Part shown: positions 19,286-27,551 of the stretch, piece by piece | How positions within the stretch are numbered: position 1 is the stretch's first letter | Layout of the letters: the number at the start of each line of letters is the position of its first letter | Origin: Bacteroidota bacterium | GTDB taxonomy: Bacteria; Bacteroidota; Ignavibacteria; OLB7 | NCBI GenBank assembly: GCA_018266795.1 | Contig: JAFDZV010000014.1 | Coordinates: 1-64,000 of the forward strand | DNA length: 64,000 bases | Reading direction: 5' to 3' | The notes under the pieces: model-generated | What the model saw: the letters and a program-made list of their open reading frames with translations, nothing else | Database searches by the model: none | Told to the model about the DNA's origin: nothing | Made by a program: the position numbers and the translations under genes

Positions 19286-19750
19286 TTACCGGCGCATTCC
19301 GGTCCGCAGCGTCTCGATGTGGCCGGCAAGAGCCGTCGGTGTCGAGAACTGGCGTACGTCATGCTCCTGAAGCACGATCATTCCGGGGATCCGGGAATAT
19401 ACGTCGTAATGCGAGTCGGTCACCACGGGCAACCGCCCTTCATGGCACATTGCAGCGATAATTGCAGTGCGATAAGGGGTGATCGCGTCAGGAGATACGA
19501 GTGACGAAAGAATCCGCCCGATTGTTTTTGCATAACGTCCGCTGGCACCGAGAATCTTGATGCCGAAGAGGGCGCGCTCGATGGTGCGACGCTCGGCATC
19601 GTCTCTCGGGAGGGCGTACAACTCCGCGGCGTTGATGAATGTCGTGAAGCAGGTTGCCGACTCCAGAAGCCGACGAAGGACGGATGGCTCGGCGACAGGT
19701 GCTGTCAGATAGCACGCAAGCACGTCAGTCTCCACGAGTATCTCGCTCAT
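19286..19750 (-). CDS. vapC: PIN-domain (VapC-like) ribonuclease toxin
   Basis: A 154-residue PIN-fold protein, the toxin of a type II toxin-antitoxin pair; relatives cut tRNA or rRNA. The four acidic metal-binding positions can be placed at D9 (VETDVLACYL), E43 (NAAELYAL), D88 (SPDAITPYR) and D112 (VTDSHYDVYSRIPG). The start overlaps the stop of the upstream gene by four bases (ATGA), the usual arrangement of an antitoxin-toxin operon. The RNA target cannot be told from sequence. Confidence 0.85.
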   Translation of the reverse strand: MSEILVETDVLACYLTAPVAEPSVLRRLLESATCFTTFINAAELYALPRDDAERRTIERALFGIKILGASGRYAKTIGRILSSLVSPDAITPYRTAIIAAMCHEGRLPVVTDSHYDVYSRIPGMIVLQEHDVRQFSTPTALAGHIETLRTGMRR

Positions 19751-20055
19751 GGCCGCCTCCGCTGGCCGGCCTGCAGCATCTGCAGTCTGGCGCCGAGGTC
19801 GGTTCCCGCCGCCAGCCCTTCGGCTCCAAGCAGGGTGGAGGCTACGTCCGGATCGAAGCGCTGCGTTACGGCCACACGCTCAACAACATCGGTAGTGATG
19901 CCGCGGCCTGCGAGCCGTGCCTCCTCCTCGCCGATCGATGTGATCACCACGCGCACCCGTTCGATGCCGTGCGCGCGAAAAACGGAGGCGGCCTCACGTG
20001 GCAGGTCGATGCCATTCTCGCGGATGGTTGCCGGGAATTCGAAGCGATAACTCAT
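19747..20055 (-). CDS. Probable antitoxin paired with the PIN-domain toxin
   Basis: The 102-residue protein starts at MSYRFEFPATIRENGIDLP, a short beta-strand pattern (x-E-F-x-A-x-I-x-x-x-x-I-x-L-P) seen in AbrB-like and AF2212-like antitoxins, and ends in a charged, probably helical tail that could wrap around the toxin. It is upstream of and overlaps vapC. The frame is open to 20100, but ATG 20055 starts exactly at the conserved strand. The family call rests on this short pattern and on gene order. Confidence 0.7.
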   Translation of the reverse strand: MSYRFEFPATIRENGIDLPREAASVFRAHGIERVRVVITSIGEEEARLAGRGITTDVVERVAVTQRFDPDVASTLLGAEGLAAGTDLGARLQMLQAGQRRRP

Positions 20056-20146
20056 GATGTTGGACTGATTGCATTGGAAAGGGGGAGCAATCGATGCCAC
20101 GCCATCGCCTGTTACCCTGGGGACACGAACGGAATAACACGCACGT

Positions 20147-21007
20147 TCAGTGGCGTGTCACACCATGCAGAAGCTGGTCCACTCGCTCGGATGCCACGCT
20201 TGCTGCCGCATCCAGCGGTCGCGAGCGGGCGGCCGCACGTTCCTTCGCCGCCGCCAAGGCCCGTTCGGCCCCGGCGGCATCGCCTATTCGGAACAGAATT
20301 ACTGCGCGATAGACCTCGGATTCCGCGCTACGTGGAGTACCATCGGCAAAAAGCGCGCGCACCGTCTCAGGGTCCGCAAGAAGCGGGCTGTTGCGAACGA
20401 TCTGCTCCTGGAGAAAGCGCGCATACGATACCGAGTCCGCTCCGCTGGCAGCCCGTTCGGCTACAAGCGCAATCGTGTCCGAGTACCAACGCGTGCCGTC
20501 CTCACCGAAGATCATCGTCTTGAACGTAAACGATCCAGACGGCAGTCGGTTGGAGCTTTCCGACGAAAGCATGATAATTCGTTCGCAGGAGCCTGTACGT
20601 TGCGGGAAAAGGACGGAATCCGCAACCTCTTCGAAGCCCCAGCCAAGCTGTGCTCCGGACTCCTCGAAGAAGAACGGCTTCCCGTGAAAAGGCGCGCACG
20701 CACTTCCCGGCGCCACTCTCAGCCGAAGGAAGAGGGGCGCGCCGAGATGAAAACGAACCGTATCGCGGCCACCCTCGGCCGATTCCACCCTGATTCCCGC
20801 TCCCCACGGTAGCGGCGGTGCCGGCTTGCCATGTTCCCGCTCCTCTTCTTCCTCATCTTCCACTTCCCCCGCCGACTCCTCGCGTTCCGAACCCGCCCGC
20901 CGTACCTCGGATGTTGTGGATCGTGATGACGCGCAGCTAAAAAGCGTGAACGAGAGGGGGAGAATCAGCGAAACAATGAGCGGAAGCAGGGATGTCCGAA
21001 TCTGCAT
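20147..21007 (-). CDS. Lipoprotein of unknown function
   Basis: A 286-residue product with a signal sequence and lipobox (LFSC near residue 20), then an extreme Glu-rich patch (EEREESAGEVEDEEEEE-like, about 25 residues), then a beta-rich domain and a C-terminal Ala/Arg/Glu-rich helical part that could be a tetratricopeptide-like repeat (VYRAVILFRIGDAAGAERAL). I do not recognise the family. ATG 21007 is chosen over the longer frame to 21193 because it begins the signal peptide. It is divergent from tmk, with the tmk promoter in between. Confidence 0.7.
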   Translation of the reverse strand: MQIRTSLLPLIVSLILPLSFTLFSCASSRSTTSEVRRAGSEREESAGEVEDEEEEEREHGKPAPPLPWGAGIRVESAEGGRDTVRFHLGAPLFLRLRVAPGSACAPFHGKPFFFEESGAQLGWGFEEVADSVLFPQRTGSCERIIMLSSESSNRLPSGSFTFKTMIFGEDGTRWYSDTIALVAERAASGADSVSYARFLQEQIVRNSPLLADPETVRALFADGTPRSAESEVYRAVILFRIGDAAGAERALAAAKERAAARSRPLDAAASVASERVDQLLHGVTRH

Positions 21008-21029
21008 GGAGATCGATGAATTTCTCTGA

Positions 21030-21058
21030 TTGACTTTGGCCGAACAGCACTCTATCTT
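21030..21058 (+). promoter_or_regulatory. Sigma-70 type promoter before tmk
   Basis: TTGACT at 21030-21035 and TATCTT at 21053-21058 with a 17-base spacer. The -10 reads TATCTTGC, close to the Bacteroidetes TAnnTTTG box. It lies about 185 bases upstream of the tmk start in the divergent gap. Confidence 0.6.
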
Positions 21059-21244
21059 GCCCGCGATGACGTGGTCATGGAGACTTAACTTGCCACTGGT
21101 TCCTCGCATCGTGACGATGGGAGGCCGGTGCTGGCATTTTCCCTTCCGCACCTCCCGTTCCTTCCTGTCTACGCCGATCGTGAACCGCGACAAGCTAACA
21201 CCTCTTCCCGAAAATTTGTCTCACCGATATCAGGAGCAGCGCCT

Positions 21245-21913
21245 ATGTTCATAACGTTCGAAGGCATTGACTGCTGTGGTAAGTCCACGCAGGCGCGCAT
21301 GTTGGCCGAGCGACTGAAGCAGACCGGACGAGACGTGATATTGCTGCGCGAGCCAGGCAATACCCGGCTTTCGGAGCATGTCCGTGCTATTCTGTTGAAC
21401 AAGGAGTTCAACGAAATGAACGAACGCACCGAGTTGCTGTTGTTTGCGGCAAGCCGGGCGCAGCTCGTGGCAGAAGTGATTCTTCCGGCGTTGGACCGCG
21501 ACAGCGTTGTAATCTGTGATCGCTTCTACGATTCCACCACGGCATATCAGGGATACGGGCGGCAGCTTCCGCTGGAGGATATCATGCATATCAATCGGAT
21601 CGCCACGCAGGATCTGGTTCCGGACATGACGTTCTTCATCGATGTCTCGCCGGAGCTCGCTCTGGAACGCTGCCGTGAACGGTTCGTGTCCGATCGCGAC
21701 CGAATGGAGGAGAGCGGCGTTCGATTCTACGAGCGCGTGATCAACGGCTACATGACGCTTGCTCAGAACGAGCGAGGACGTTTCTTCGTTGTTGACGGAA
21801 GCAACACGCCGAGTGATGTTCATGCCACCGTGGCGCGCCTGGTTCAGGATCGTCTGCCGCATATGCTGAACGGCTTCGCACTCCATGAGGCGATCGAGGC
21901 TGTAGCCGCATAG
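21245..21913 (+). CDS. tmk: Thymidylate kinase
   Basis: dTMP kinase making dTDP from dTMP and ATP, in the dTTP pathway (222 residues). The P-loop is EGIDCCGKSTQ; most homologues have GxDGAGKST or GxDFSGKST, so the two cysteines are unusual but the Lys-Ser-Thr is intact. The DRx motif is present as VICDRFYDSTTAYQGYG. ATG 21245 has AGGAG eight bases upstream, and the longer open frame from 21128 is not supported. It is followed by a hairpin at 22001. Confidence 0.94.
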   Translation: MFITFEGIDCCGKSTQARMLAERLKQTGRDVILLREPGNTRLSEHVRAILLNKEFNEMNERTELLLFAASRAQLVAEVILPALDRDSVVICDRFYDSTTAYQGYGRQLPLEDIMHINRIATQDLVPDMTFFIDVSPELALERCRERFVSDRDRMEESGVRFYERVINGYMTLAQNERGRFFVVDGSNTPSDVHATVARLVQDRLPHMLNGFALHEAIEAVAA

Positions 21914-22000
21914 CACCTGCCCGCGGAACCGCGTTGCCATGCATGCTGCAGGGCGTGAACGTTGCAGCGCGATCGCTTTCTCGGAATTCAAAAACCATAC

Positions 22001-22041
22001 AAGCCCGGCTGCCCTTCCTCGAGGATTGCAACGCCGGGCTT
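22001..22041 (+). terminator. Terminator-like hairpin after tmk
   Basis: AAGCCCGGC (22001-22009) pairs with GCCGGGCTT (22033-22041), with an inner palindrome TCCTCGAGGA in the loop, followed by CTTCG. The T-run is short, so efficiency is uncertain. Confidence 0.55.
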
Positions 22042-22120
22042 CTTCGTACCCGACCCCCTGCTTCATCCCGTCCGAATGCGGATCCCTTCGTATCCAGGGA
22101 ACGAATGCGAATTGCAACAA

Positions 22121-22153
22121 TTGATTGTCATGGTCCGATAGCGTGTAATTTTG
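22121..22153 (+). promoter_or_regulatory. Candidate Bacteroidetes-type promoter before the OmpA gene
   Basis: TAATTTTG at 22146-22153 fits the TAnnTTTG -7 consensus exactly, and TTG at 22121-22123 or 22125-22127 could serve as the -33 element. A transcript from here would have a leader of about 220 bases. Confidence 0.45.
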
Positions 22154-22377
22154 TAAGCTGTTTTGGTGTTATTCCCGTGACGGCCCTCCCCTGCGGCTCC
22201 CTCCGGTCGGCAATCACGTAACAAAACGGGGTCGCGGGGGTCATCGCGACAGGCACATGCCGGCGCTTCGGCACATCCGGGGCGTACGCCCGAAAGCGGC
22301 GGCCGCCATCCTCCAATGTGGCATCTGCTGCGAAACGTTGTGTCCGGTATGCACTCAACATCCAATCTGTACTGCCT

Positions 22378-24243
22378 ATGCTTACGGCTACAAAGGCCGC
22401 GCTGGTCCCTCTCATCTGCGCGCTCCTCCTTTCGCTTGCGCTCCTGATCCCAGCAGCCACGGCCAATGCCCAGGTAATCCCGGATGCAATTGTTCTGGCA
22501 GGGCAGGTGGGAACTGGAATCTATCTTGGCGAGTTCAACAGCTTCCAGAATCAGGGATCGCTTGTTCCGCAATTCGGCCTCGACTACGGCCTCTCACTGC
22601 GATACAACATCGCGCAGTCGTTCTCGCTCCATGTTGAATATGGGCACTCCAACCTGCCGTACGGCATTGGTGATACCGCCCGCGCCAAGTATGCCTCCAA
22701 CTTCTTCGGGCCCGTTGGCTCCACGACCTATCCCGGCACCACGATCGCCATCACGCCGAAGAATCATATCGCCATCGATCGCTATATGATCTTCGGGCGA
22801 AGCAATTTCAACGCGGACGAGCCGCTCGTTCCCTTCTTTACGCTCGGGCTCGGGTTGATCAGCTTCCAGGTGACGAACGATGTCGGCGACAATCTGCCAA
22901 CGAACATGACGAAGGACTATTCGAAGCACGCGCTGGTGATGCCGATCGGCGGTGGAATCGAATACCACTTCAGCGATCGCTTCGCGATGTTCGGGCAGGC
23001 GCTCTTCTACATCAACTCCACGGACTATCTGGACGGCTACGCCCACTACCTGGACTTCGAACAGGGAGGTGAATCTGTCGGCAAGGTTGGTCCCGGGAAC
23101 AACTCCACACCGTCTGACTACTTCGCAACGTTGTCGCTGGGTGTGGCCTGGACGCTGTACATCCCCGAGAAGAAGCATCCGGAGGATACTCCGCCTCCAC
23201 CTCCGGAACAGAAGCCGGAGCCGCAACCCCAGCCTCAGCCGCGCGACTCGGTTCCGCCTCCGCCGGATACGTCGATGTATCAGACACCGAAGGATACTGC
23301 GAGCACCACGCCGAAGGATACCGCCGCGTTCGGAAGTCCCGAGGCCGATACCGACGGCGATGGTCTGAACGATTACGACGAGATCCATCGTTACATGACC
23401 GATCCGCGCAATCCGGATACCGACGGGGACAACCTCAGCGACTACGACGAGGTGAACAAGTACAACACGAGCCCCAACAACAAGGATACCGACGGCGACG
23501 GCCTCACCGACGGGGCCGAGGTGATGATCTATCACACCAATCCATTGAACAAGGATTCCGATGGAGATGGCTTGCGCGACGGCCAGGAAGTCCGTCTGTA
23601 CAAGACCAATCCGCTGGACCCGGACACGGATCGCGATTCGTTGCGCGATGGTGTGGAGGTGACCCGCATGTTCACCAATCCGAACAATCCCGATACCGAT
23701 GGCGACGGTGTGCCCGACGGTCGCGACGAGTGCCCGCTGATTGCCGGCGACCCGGCGAACAACGGCTGCCCGCGCGGCATGCCGCCATCGCAGTATTCCG
23801 AGCGCGTTCGCCAGAACGGCCCGCTTGCCGGCCTGCCGGAAGTTCCAGCCGAGGGAGATCGTACCGACTTCTCCGGTATCTACTTCAAGGTGAACTCCGA
23901 CGACTTCGATCTCTCCAGTCCAGAGACGAAAAAGAATCTGCAGTCGCTGCTGGACTACATGAAGCAGTGCGACGAGATCGGCGTGATGCTGGAAGGGCAC
24001 ACGTCGTCCGAAGGGAATCCCAAGTGGAACCAGCAGCTTTCGGAGCGTCGGGCGGAGCGTGTACGCGACTGGCTGATTGCGAACGGCATCCCGAAGGAGA
24101 AGATCCTCGGCGTGGTTGGCTACGGCAGCTCGATGCCGCGTGTGCCGGAGCCTGCGCCCGGTACGGTGCCGAACTCGCTGCTGGAGAAGATCCGCAAGCA
24201 GAACCGGCGCATCACTACGCAGGTACAGAAGCCGTGCAAGTGA
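22378..24243 (+). CDS. OmpA-family outer-membrane protein with thrombospondin type-3 repeats
   Basis: A 621-residue protein with a signal peptide (cleavage near ANAQ), an N-terminal domain of about 260 residues with the alternating pattern of an OmpA-like beta-barrel, a Pro/Glu/Gln-rich linker, six calcium-binding type-3 repeats of 23 residues (DTDGDGLxDYDEV... TNPxxP, residues about 323-453), and a C-terminal OmpA peptidoglycan-binding domain (IYFKVNSDDFDLSS, then GHTSSEGNPKWNQQLSERRA). Such proteins tie the outer membrane to the cell wall, and the repeats form a Ca-stabilised spacer. ATG 22378 begins the signal peptide; the frame is open from a GTG at 22318. The next gene is a related protein without the barrel. 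Confidence 0.9.
   Translation: MLTATKAALVPLICALLLSLALLIPAATANAQVIPDAIVLAGQVGTGIYLGEFNSFQNQGSLVPQFGLDYGLSLRYNIAQSFSLHVEYGHSNLPYGIGDTARAKYASNFFGPVGSTTYPGTTIAITPKNHIAIDRYMIFGRSNFNADEPLVPFFTLGLGLISFQVTNDVGDNLPTNMTKDYSKHALVMPIGGGIEYHFSDRFAMFGQALFYINSTDYLDGYAHYLDFEQGGESVGKVGPGNNSTPSDYFATLSLGVAWTLYIPEKKHPEDTPPPPPEQKPEPQPQPQPRDSVPPPPDTSMYQTPKDTASTTPKDTAAFGSPEADTDGDGLNDYDEIHRYMTDPRNPDTDGDNLSDYDEVNKYNTSPNNKDTDGDGLTDGAEVMIYHTNPLNKDSDGDGLRDGQEVRLYKTNPLDPDTDRDSLRDGVEVTRMFTNPNNPDTDGDGVPDGRDECPLIAGDPANNGCPRGMPPSQYSERVRQNGPLAGLPEVPAEGDRTDFSGIYFKVNSDDFDLSSPETKKNLQSLLDYMKQCDEIGVMLEGHTSSEGNPKWNQQLSERRAERVRDWLIANGIPKEKILGVVGYGSSMPRVPEPAPGTVPNSLLEKIRKQNRRITTQVQKPCK
23347..23737 (+). repeat. Six 69-bp units coding type-3 repeats
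   Basis: A tandem array, each unit coding D-T/S-D-G-D-G-L-x-D-x-x-E-V followed by a short spacer with TNP or SP. Units have diverged at the third codon positions, so this is an old protein-level repeat. Confidence 0.85.
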
Positions 24244-24367
24244 TACATCTCCGGGTCGCCGTTGTCCTGCGGGCCTCGTGAGCCATGACATGTTTCCGGA
24301 AAAGGAGCCCTCGCCGCCGGCGGCGCGCGGGGGCTCCGTGTGAATCTCATCGCCGTAGATTTCGTGA

Positions 24368-25594
24368 ATGATGATCCGCTTCACGCACGCCCTGGGTGTC
24401 ATATGCGCGCGGATGCCGAGGCAGAAGGCCCTGGCCTCGCTGCTCCTCGCCGTGCTGTGTCCGCTTCTTGTGCGTGCGGCTCCATCGCTGCATGCTCCGG
24501 CCGCGCACGCTCCGCTGAACGCGATCCGGCCGGGAGGCGGTGATTGCGATCGCGACGGATTGAGCGACGAGGAGGAACGGCGGCTCCATACCGATCCCTG
24601 CAATCCCGACACCGATGGCGATGGGCTCACGGACTACGAAGAGGTGCGCCGGTACAACACCAATCCGCTGGTTGCCGACACCGACGGCGACGGGTTGAGC
24701 GACGGTCAGGAGGTACACGAGTACGAATCGAATCCCCTCAAGGCTGATTCCGATGACGACGGCCTCAATGATGGCGACGAGGCGCTGCGATGGCACACCG
24801 ACGTGATGCGGCCGGACTCCGATGACGATGGCCTTTCCGACGGCGATGAGGTGAACCGCTACGGGACCAATCCGATTCGCCGCGACACGGATGGCGACGG
24901 GCTGAGCGACGGCGACGAGGTGAAGTTCCTCCACACCGATCCGCGTGCGGCCGATACCGATGGCGATGGGCTGAGCGACGGCGATGAACATCTGCGCTAT
25001 CATACCGATCCCCTGGTTGCCGACACCGACAGCGACGGGCTTGGCGACGGCGACGAGGTGCTGCGTGTGGGCACCAACCCGCTGGTTCCCGATACCGATG
25101 CGGACGGTGTGAAGGATGGCGCAGACCCGTGCCCGCTGCTTCCGGGGAGACCCGCGGATTCGCTGGGGCATGGCGGCAGTGGCTGCCCCGTGCCGCCGCG
25201 AGCCGGGGAGACGGCGCTCTGCCCGCCCATTGAACTCGCAGCGGACGGCCGTGATCTGGATACGGTTCATGCGGAGAATCGGGCCGCACTCCTGATCGTG
25301 CTTGCGTACATGAACCAGTGCAAAGCGATGGAGGTGGTTGTGGAAGCGCATGCGGCAGGCGAGGTGACCGAGAAGCGCTGCCAGGAGGTGAGCGATGTTG
25401 CGGCGCAGCGCATCGAACAGTGGCTGGTTGCGCACGGAGTGGATCCCAACAGGATCGAGGCCGCGCTTGGCTATGGAGCACGCCGCAGCGGTGCAGCCGC
25501 ACCCGATGCACGGTCGCGGCCGATGCGGCCGTCCGATCCGGCAAGCCCATCCGGCCGCTGGATTGCACTCCGCGTTGTGCGCGGCTGTGATTGA
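24368..25594 (+). CDS. Type-3 repeat protein with degenerate OmpA-like C-terminus
   Basis: A 408-residue exported protein. After a signal sequence (ATG 24413, MPRQKALASLLLAVL, may be the true start) comes an array of nine 23-residue calcium-binding repeats (residues about 58-256), then about 110 residues that align in outline with the OmpA domain of the previous gene (MNQCKAMEVVVEAHA matching MKQCDEIGVMLEGHT; QRIEQWLVAHGVDPNRIEAALGYG matching the RVRDWLIANGI block). The conserved OmpA residues that bind diaminopimelate appear altered, so peptidoglycan binding is doubtful. It looks like a tandem duplicate that lost the barrel and gained repeats. Confidence 0.82.
   Translation: MMIRFTHALGVICARMPRQKALASLLLAVLCPLLVRAAPSLHAPAAHAPLNAIRPGGGDCDRDGLSDEEERRLHTDPCNPDTDGDGLTDYEEVRRYNTNPLVADTDGDGLSDGQEVHEYESNPLKADSDDDGLNDGDEALRWHTDVMRPDSDDDGLSDGDEVNRYGTNPIRRDTDGDGLSDGDEVKFLHTDPRAADTDGDGLSDGDEHLRYHTDPLVADTDSDGLGDGDEVLRVGTNPLVPDTDADGVKDGADPCPLLPGRPADSLGHGGSGCPVPPRAGETALCPPIELAADGRDLDTVHAENRAALLIVLAYMNQCKAMEVVVEAHAAGEVTEKRCQEVSDVAAQRIEQWLVAHGVDPNRIEAALGYGARRSGAAAPDARSRPMRPSDPASPSGRWIALRVVRGCD
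24543..25136 (+). repeat. Nine 69-bp units coding type-3 repeats
   Basis: A longer array than in the preceding gene. Units 6 and 7 (around 24890-25010) are nearly the same at DNA level (GATGGCGACGGGCTGAGCGA-type words), which points to more recent expansion. Confidence 0.85.
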
Positions 25595-25759
25595 TACCAC
25601 GTGTTCGAATCGCGGACGCTGTGTCCGGTTCGGGAGCAACGATGTACCGGCTCTGCCGTGCCGCGCACTGGTTCGCAATTCACCATCCTCCGTGCGGTCA
25701 CACTACCATACCATCACATGCAACGTGCAATTCATGGCTAGCCATCGCCACGGTGCTCG

Positions 25760-25767
25760 TATATTTG
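25760..25767 (+). promoter_or_regulatory. TAnnTTTG box next to the pyk start codon
   Basis: TATATTTG ends six bases before ATG 25774. If used as a -7 box, transcription would begin at or next to the ATG, giving a leaderless mRNA; no Shine-Dalgarno sequence is present upstream of this ATG. A matching -33 element is not obvious. Confidence 0.4.
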
Positions 25768-25773
25768 CGCGCT

Positions 25774-27243
25774 ATGAAACAAAAAGCAGCATCGAAGGGG
25801 GCGACGTTCATCCCACCATCTCTTCAGCATACGAAGATCCTCTGTACGCTCGGTCCGGCCGTTGCAACGCAGGAGCGGATCGAGCAATTGATCATGGCAG
25901 GCGCGGATGCCGTTCGCTTGAACTTCTCCCACTCGCGCCATGACACGCATCGAAAGCTGATGGAGATGACGCGGGCGGCCGCGGTGAAGCTGAACCGCCA
26001 CGTGCCCGTGATACAGGATCTGCAGGGGCCGAAGATCCGGGTTGGCGTGTTGCCGGACGGGCCGATGCTGCTCCGTACTGCATCCACTGTTATCCTCACG
26101 ATCGATCAGACGACGCGGGGCGACGAGCGCATACCGGTGGCGTACAAGAAGTTGGTGAACGACGTGAAGGCCGGCGATACGATCTTCATCGACGATGGGC
26201 TGATCAAGCTGCGTGTGGACTCCAAGGGAGGAAGCAATGTCGCCTGCTCGGTGATCAACGGCGGTCTGTTGAAGGATCACAAGGGGGTGAACCTTCCGGG
26301 AGTTGCGGTGAGCGAACCGGCGCTCACGCAGAAGGATCGCCGCGATCTCTACTTCGGCCTGGAGATGGGGGTGGACTATGTTGCGCTTTCGTTCGTGCGC
26401 TCGGCGAAGGACATCCTGGATCTGAAACGTCTGATCGCGAGCCGGGGGAAGCGCACGCCGGTGATTGCGAAGATCGAGAAGATCGAGGCGATACGCGAGC
26501 TGGATGCGATCATCAGCGTTGCCGATGCAATCATGATCGCACGCGGCGATCTTGGCGTGGAACTCCCCAGCCATGAGGTGCCGCTGCTTCAGAAGCGGAT
26601 CATCAAACGGTGCAACGAGGTTGGCAAGCCGGTGATCACCGCCACGCAGATGCTGGAATCGATGGTGGCCAACCCGCGCCCGACGCGAGCGGAATCCTCG
26701 GACGTCGCCAACGCCGTCTTCGACGGATCGGACGCGGTGATGCTCTCCGCGGAGACATCGGTGGGCGCCTATCCCATCGATGCCGTTATCGTGATGAACG
26801 ACATCATTCGCGCAACCGAGAGTGTGGTCTCCTTCAACCCGCGGATGCAGATAACCCAGTCCGGCATCGGCACCGACATCGAGCGTGCTGAGAATGCCAT
26901 GGCAACGGCCGCCTGCGTGCTCTCGGCGCAGATGAACGCGCGCGCCATCCTATGCCTTACATACACAGGCAACACGGCTCGCATGATGTCGCGCCAGCGT
27001 CCCAGCGCGCCGATCATCGCGATGGCGCAGGAGGAGGAACTGTGCCGGCAGCTCGGCATCTTCCGTGGCATCTACAGCATTCTGATCCAGCAGCCCGCCA
27101 ACACGGAGGATGCCATCTCCGTCATGAAGCGTCGCGCGCTGGAAGCGGGTGTCGTGGAGGAAGGGGATGCAGTGGTGATGACCACCGGCTATCCTCTCGA
27201 TGAGAAGGCGAGCACGAACATGGTCGTGGTCGATCAGGTATAG
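25774..27243 (+). CDS. pyk: Pyruvate kinase
   Basis: Glycolytic enzyme converting phosphoenolpyruvate and ADP to pyruvate and ATP (489 residues). Motifs include TKILCTLGPAVATQERI at the start, LNFSHSRHDTH, the catalytic MIARGDLGVELPSHEVPLLQK and the family signature around VIAKIEKIEAI. The C-terminal regulatory domain is complete and ends at TNMVVVDQV. ATG 25774 is preferred to the frame-open TTG at 25591, since the first family-conserved residues follow 20 codons later and the upstream part is unlike the family. Confidence 0.96.
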   Translation: MKQKAASKGATFIPPSLQHTKILCTLGPAVATQERIEQLIMAGADAVRLNFSHSRHDTHRKLMEMTRAAAVKLNRHVPVIQDLQGPKIRVGVLPDGPMLLRTASTVILTIDQTTRGDERIPVAYKKLVNDVKAGDTIFIDDGLIKLRVDSKGGSNVACSVINGGLLKDHKGVNLPGVAVSEPALTQKDRRDLYFGLEMGVDYVALSFVRSAKDILDLKRLIASRGKRTPVIAKIEKIEAIRELDAIISVADAIMIARGDLGVELPSHEVPLLQKRIIKRCNEVGKPVITATQMLESMVANPRPTRAESSDVANAVFDGSDAVMLSAETSVGAYPIDAVIVMNDIIRATESVVSFNPRMQITQSGIGTDIERAENAMATAACVLSAQMNARAILCLTYTGNTARMMSRQRPSAPIIAMAQEEELCRQLGIFRGIYSILIQQPANTEDAISVMKRRALEAGVVEEGDAVVMTTGYPLDEKASTNMVVVDQV

Positions 27244-27551
27244 GATCGCCTTCGACAACGAAGGGCGGCCCGTCAACGTCGGGTGGGCTCGTACTGCCGG
27301 TCCCACCGGTTTCAGCGAACGATTGGCGGCGGTAACTCCGCACGGTGCGGCGTGTTATCTCAACGCCCCTTGTTTTTTGTCCCAAATCGCCGGTCGTGTA
27401 AGCAGATAACGCAATTCGGAAATTGACTCGTAGTTCCCTGCCCCCGTATATTGGTCGCCTTTCCGGCTAATGGGGCGGGGATCATCGTGTTCCGAACTCC
27501 CGTCCGGCTACCTATCCATGAGCCAACCCAGTATTCTCTGGAGCTTAGTCA
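27244..27551. other. Intergenic region pyk-secD
   Basis: 308 bases without a gene. It holds an imperfect hairpin just after pyk (CGCCTTCG and CGAAGGGCG, 27246-27267) and the secD promoter at 27423-27452. Confidence 0.5.
27423..27452 (+). promoter_or_regulatory. Promoter before secD
   Basis: TTGACT (27423-27428), an 18-base spacer and TATATT (27447-27452, reading TATATTGG) match a sigma-70 promoter and nearly match the Bacteroidetes -7 box. It is 100 bases before the secD start. Confidence 0.65.

Larger units (their letters stand above)
21914..22377. other. Intergenic region tmk-ompA
   Basis: 464 bases without a convincing gene. It holds the tmk hairpin (22001-22041) and a Bacteroidetes-like promoter (22121-22153). 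The rest shows nothing I can name. Confidence 0.5.

Noticed and set aside
23347..25136. Tandem repeats considered as a CRISPR array
   Set aside because: The 69-base periods are in frame and code calcium-binding repeats; there are no unrelated spacers.
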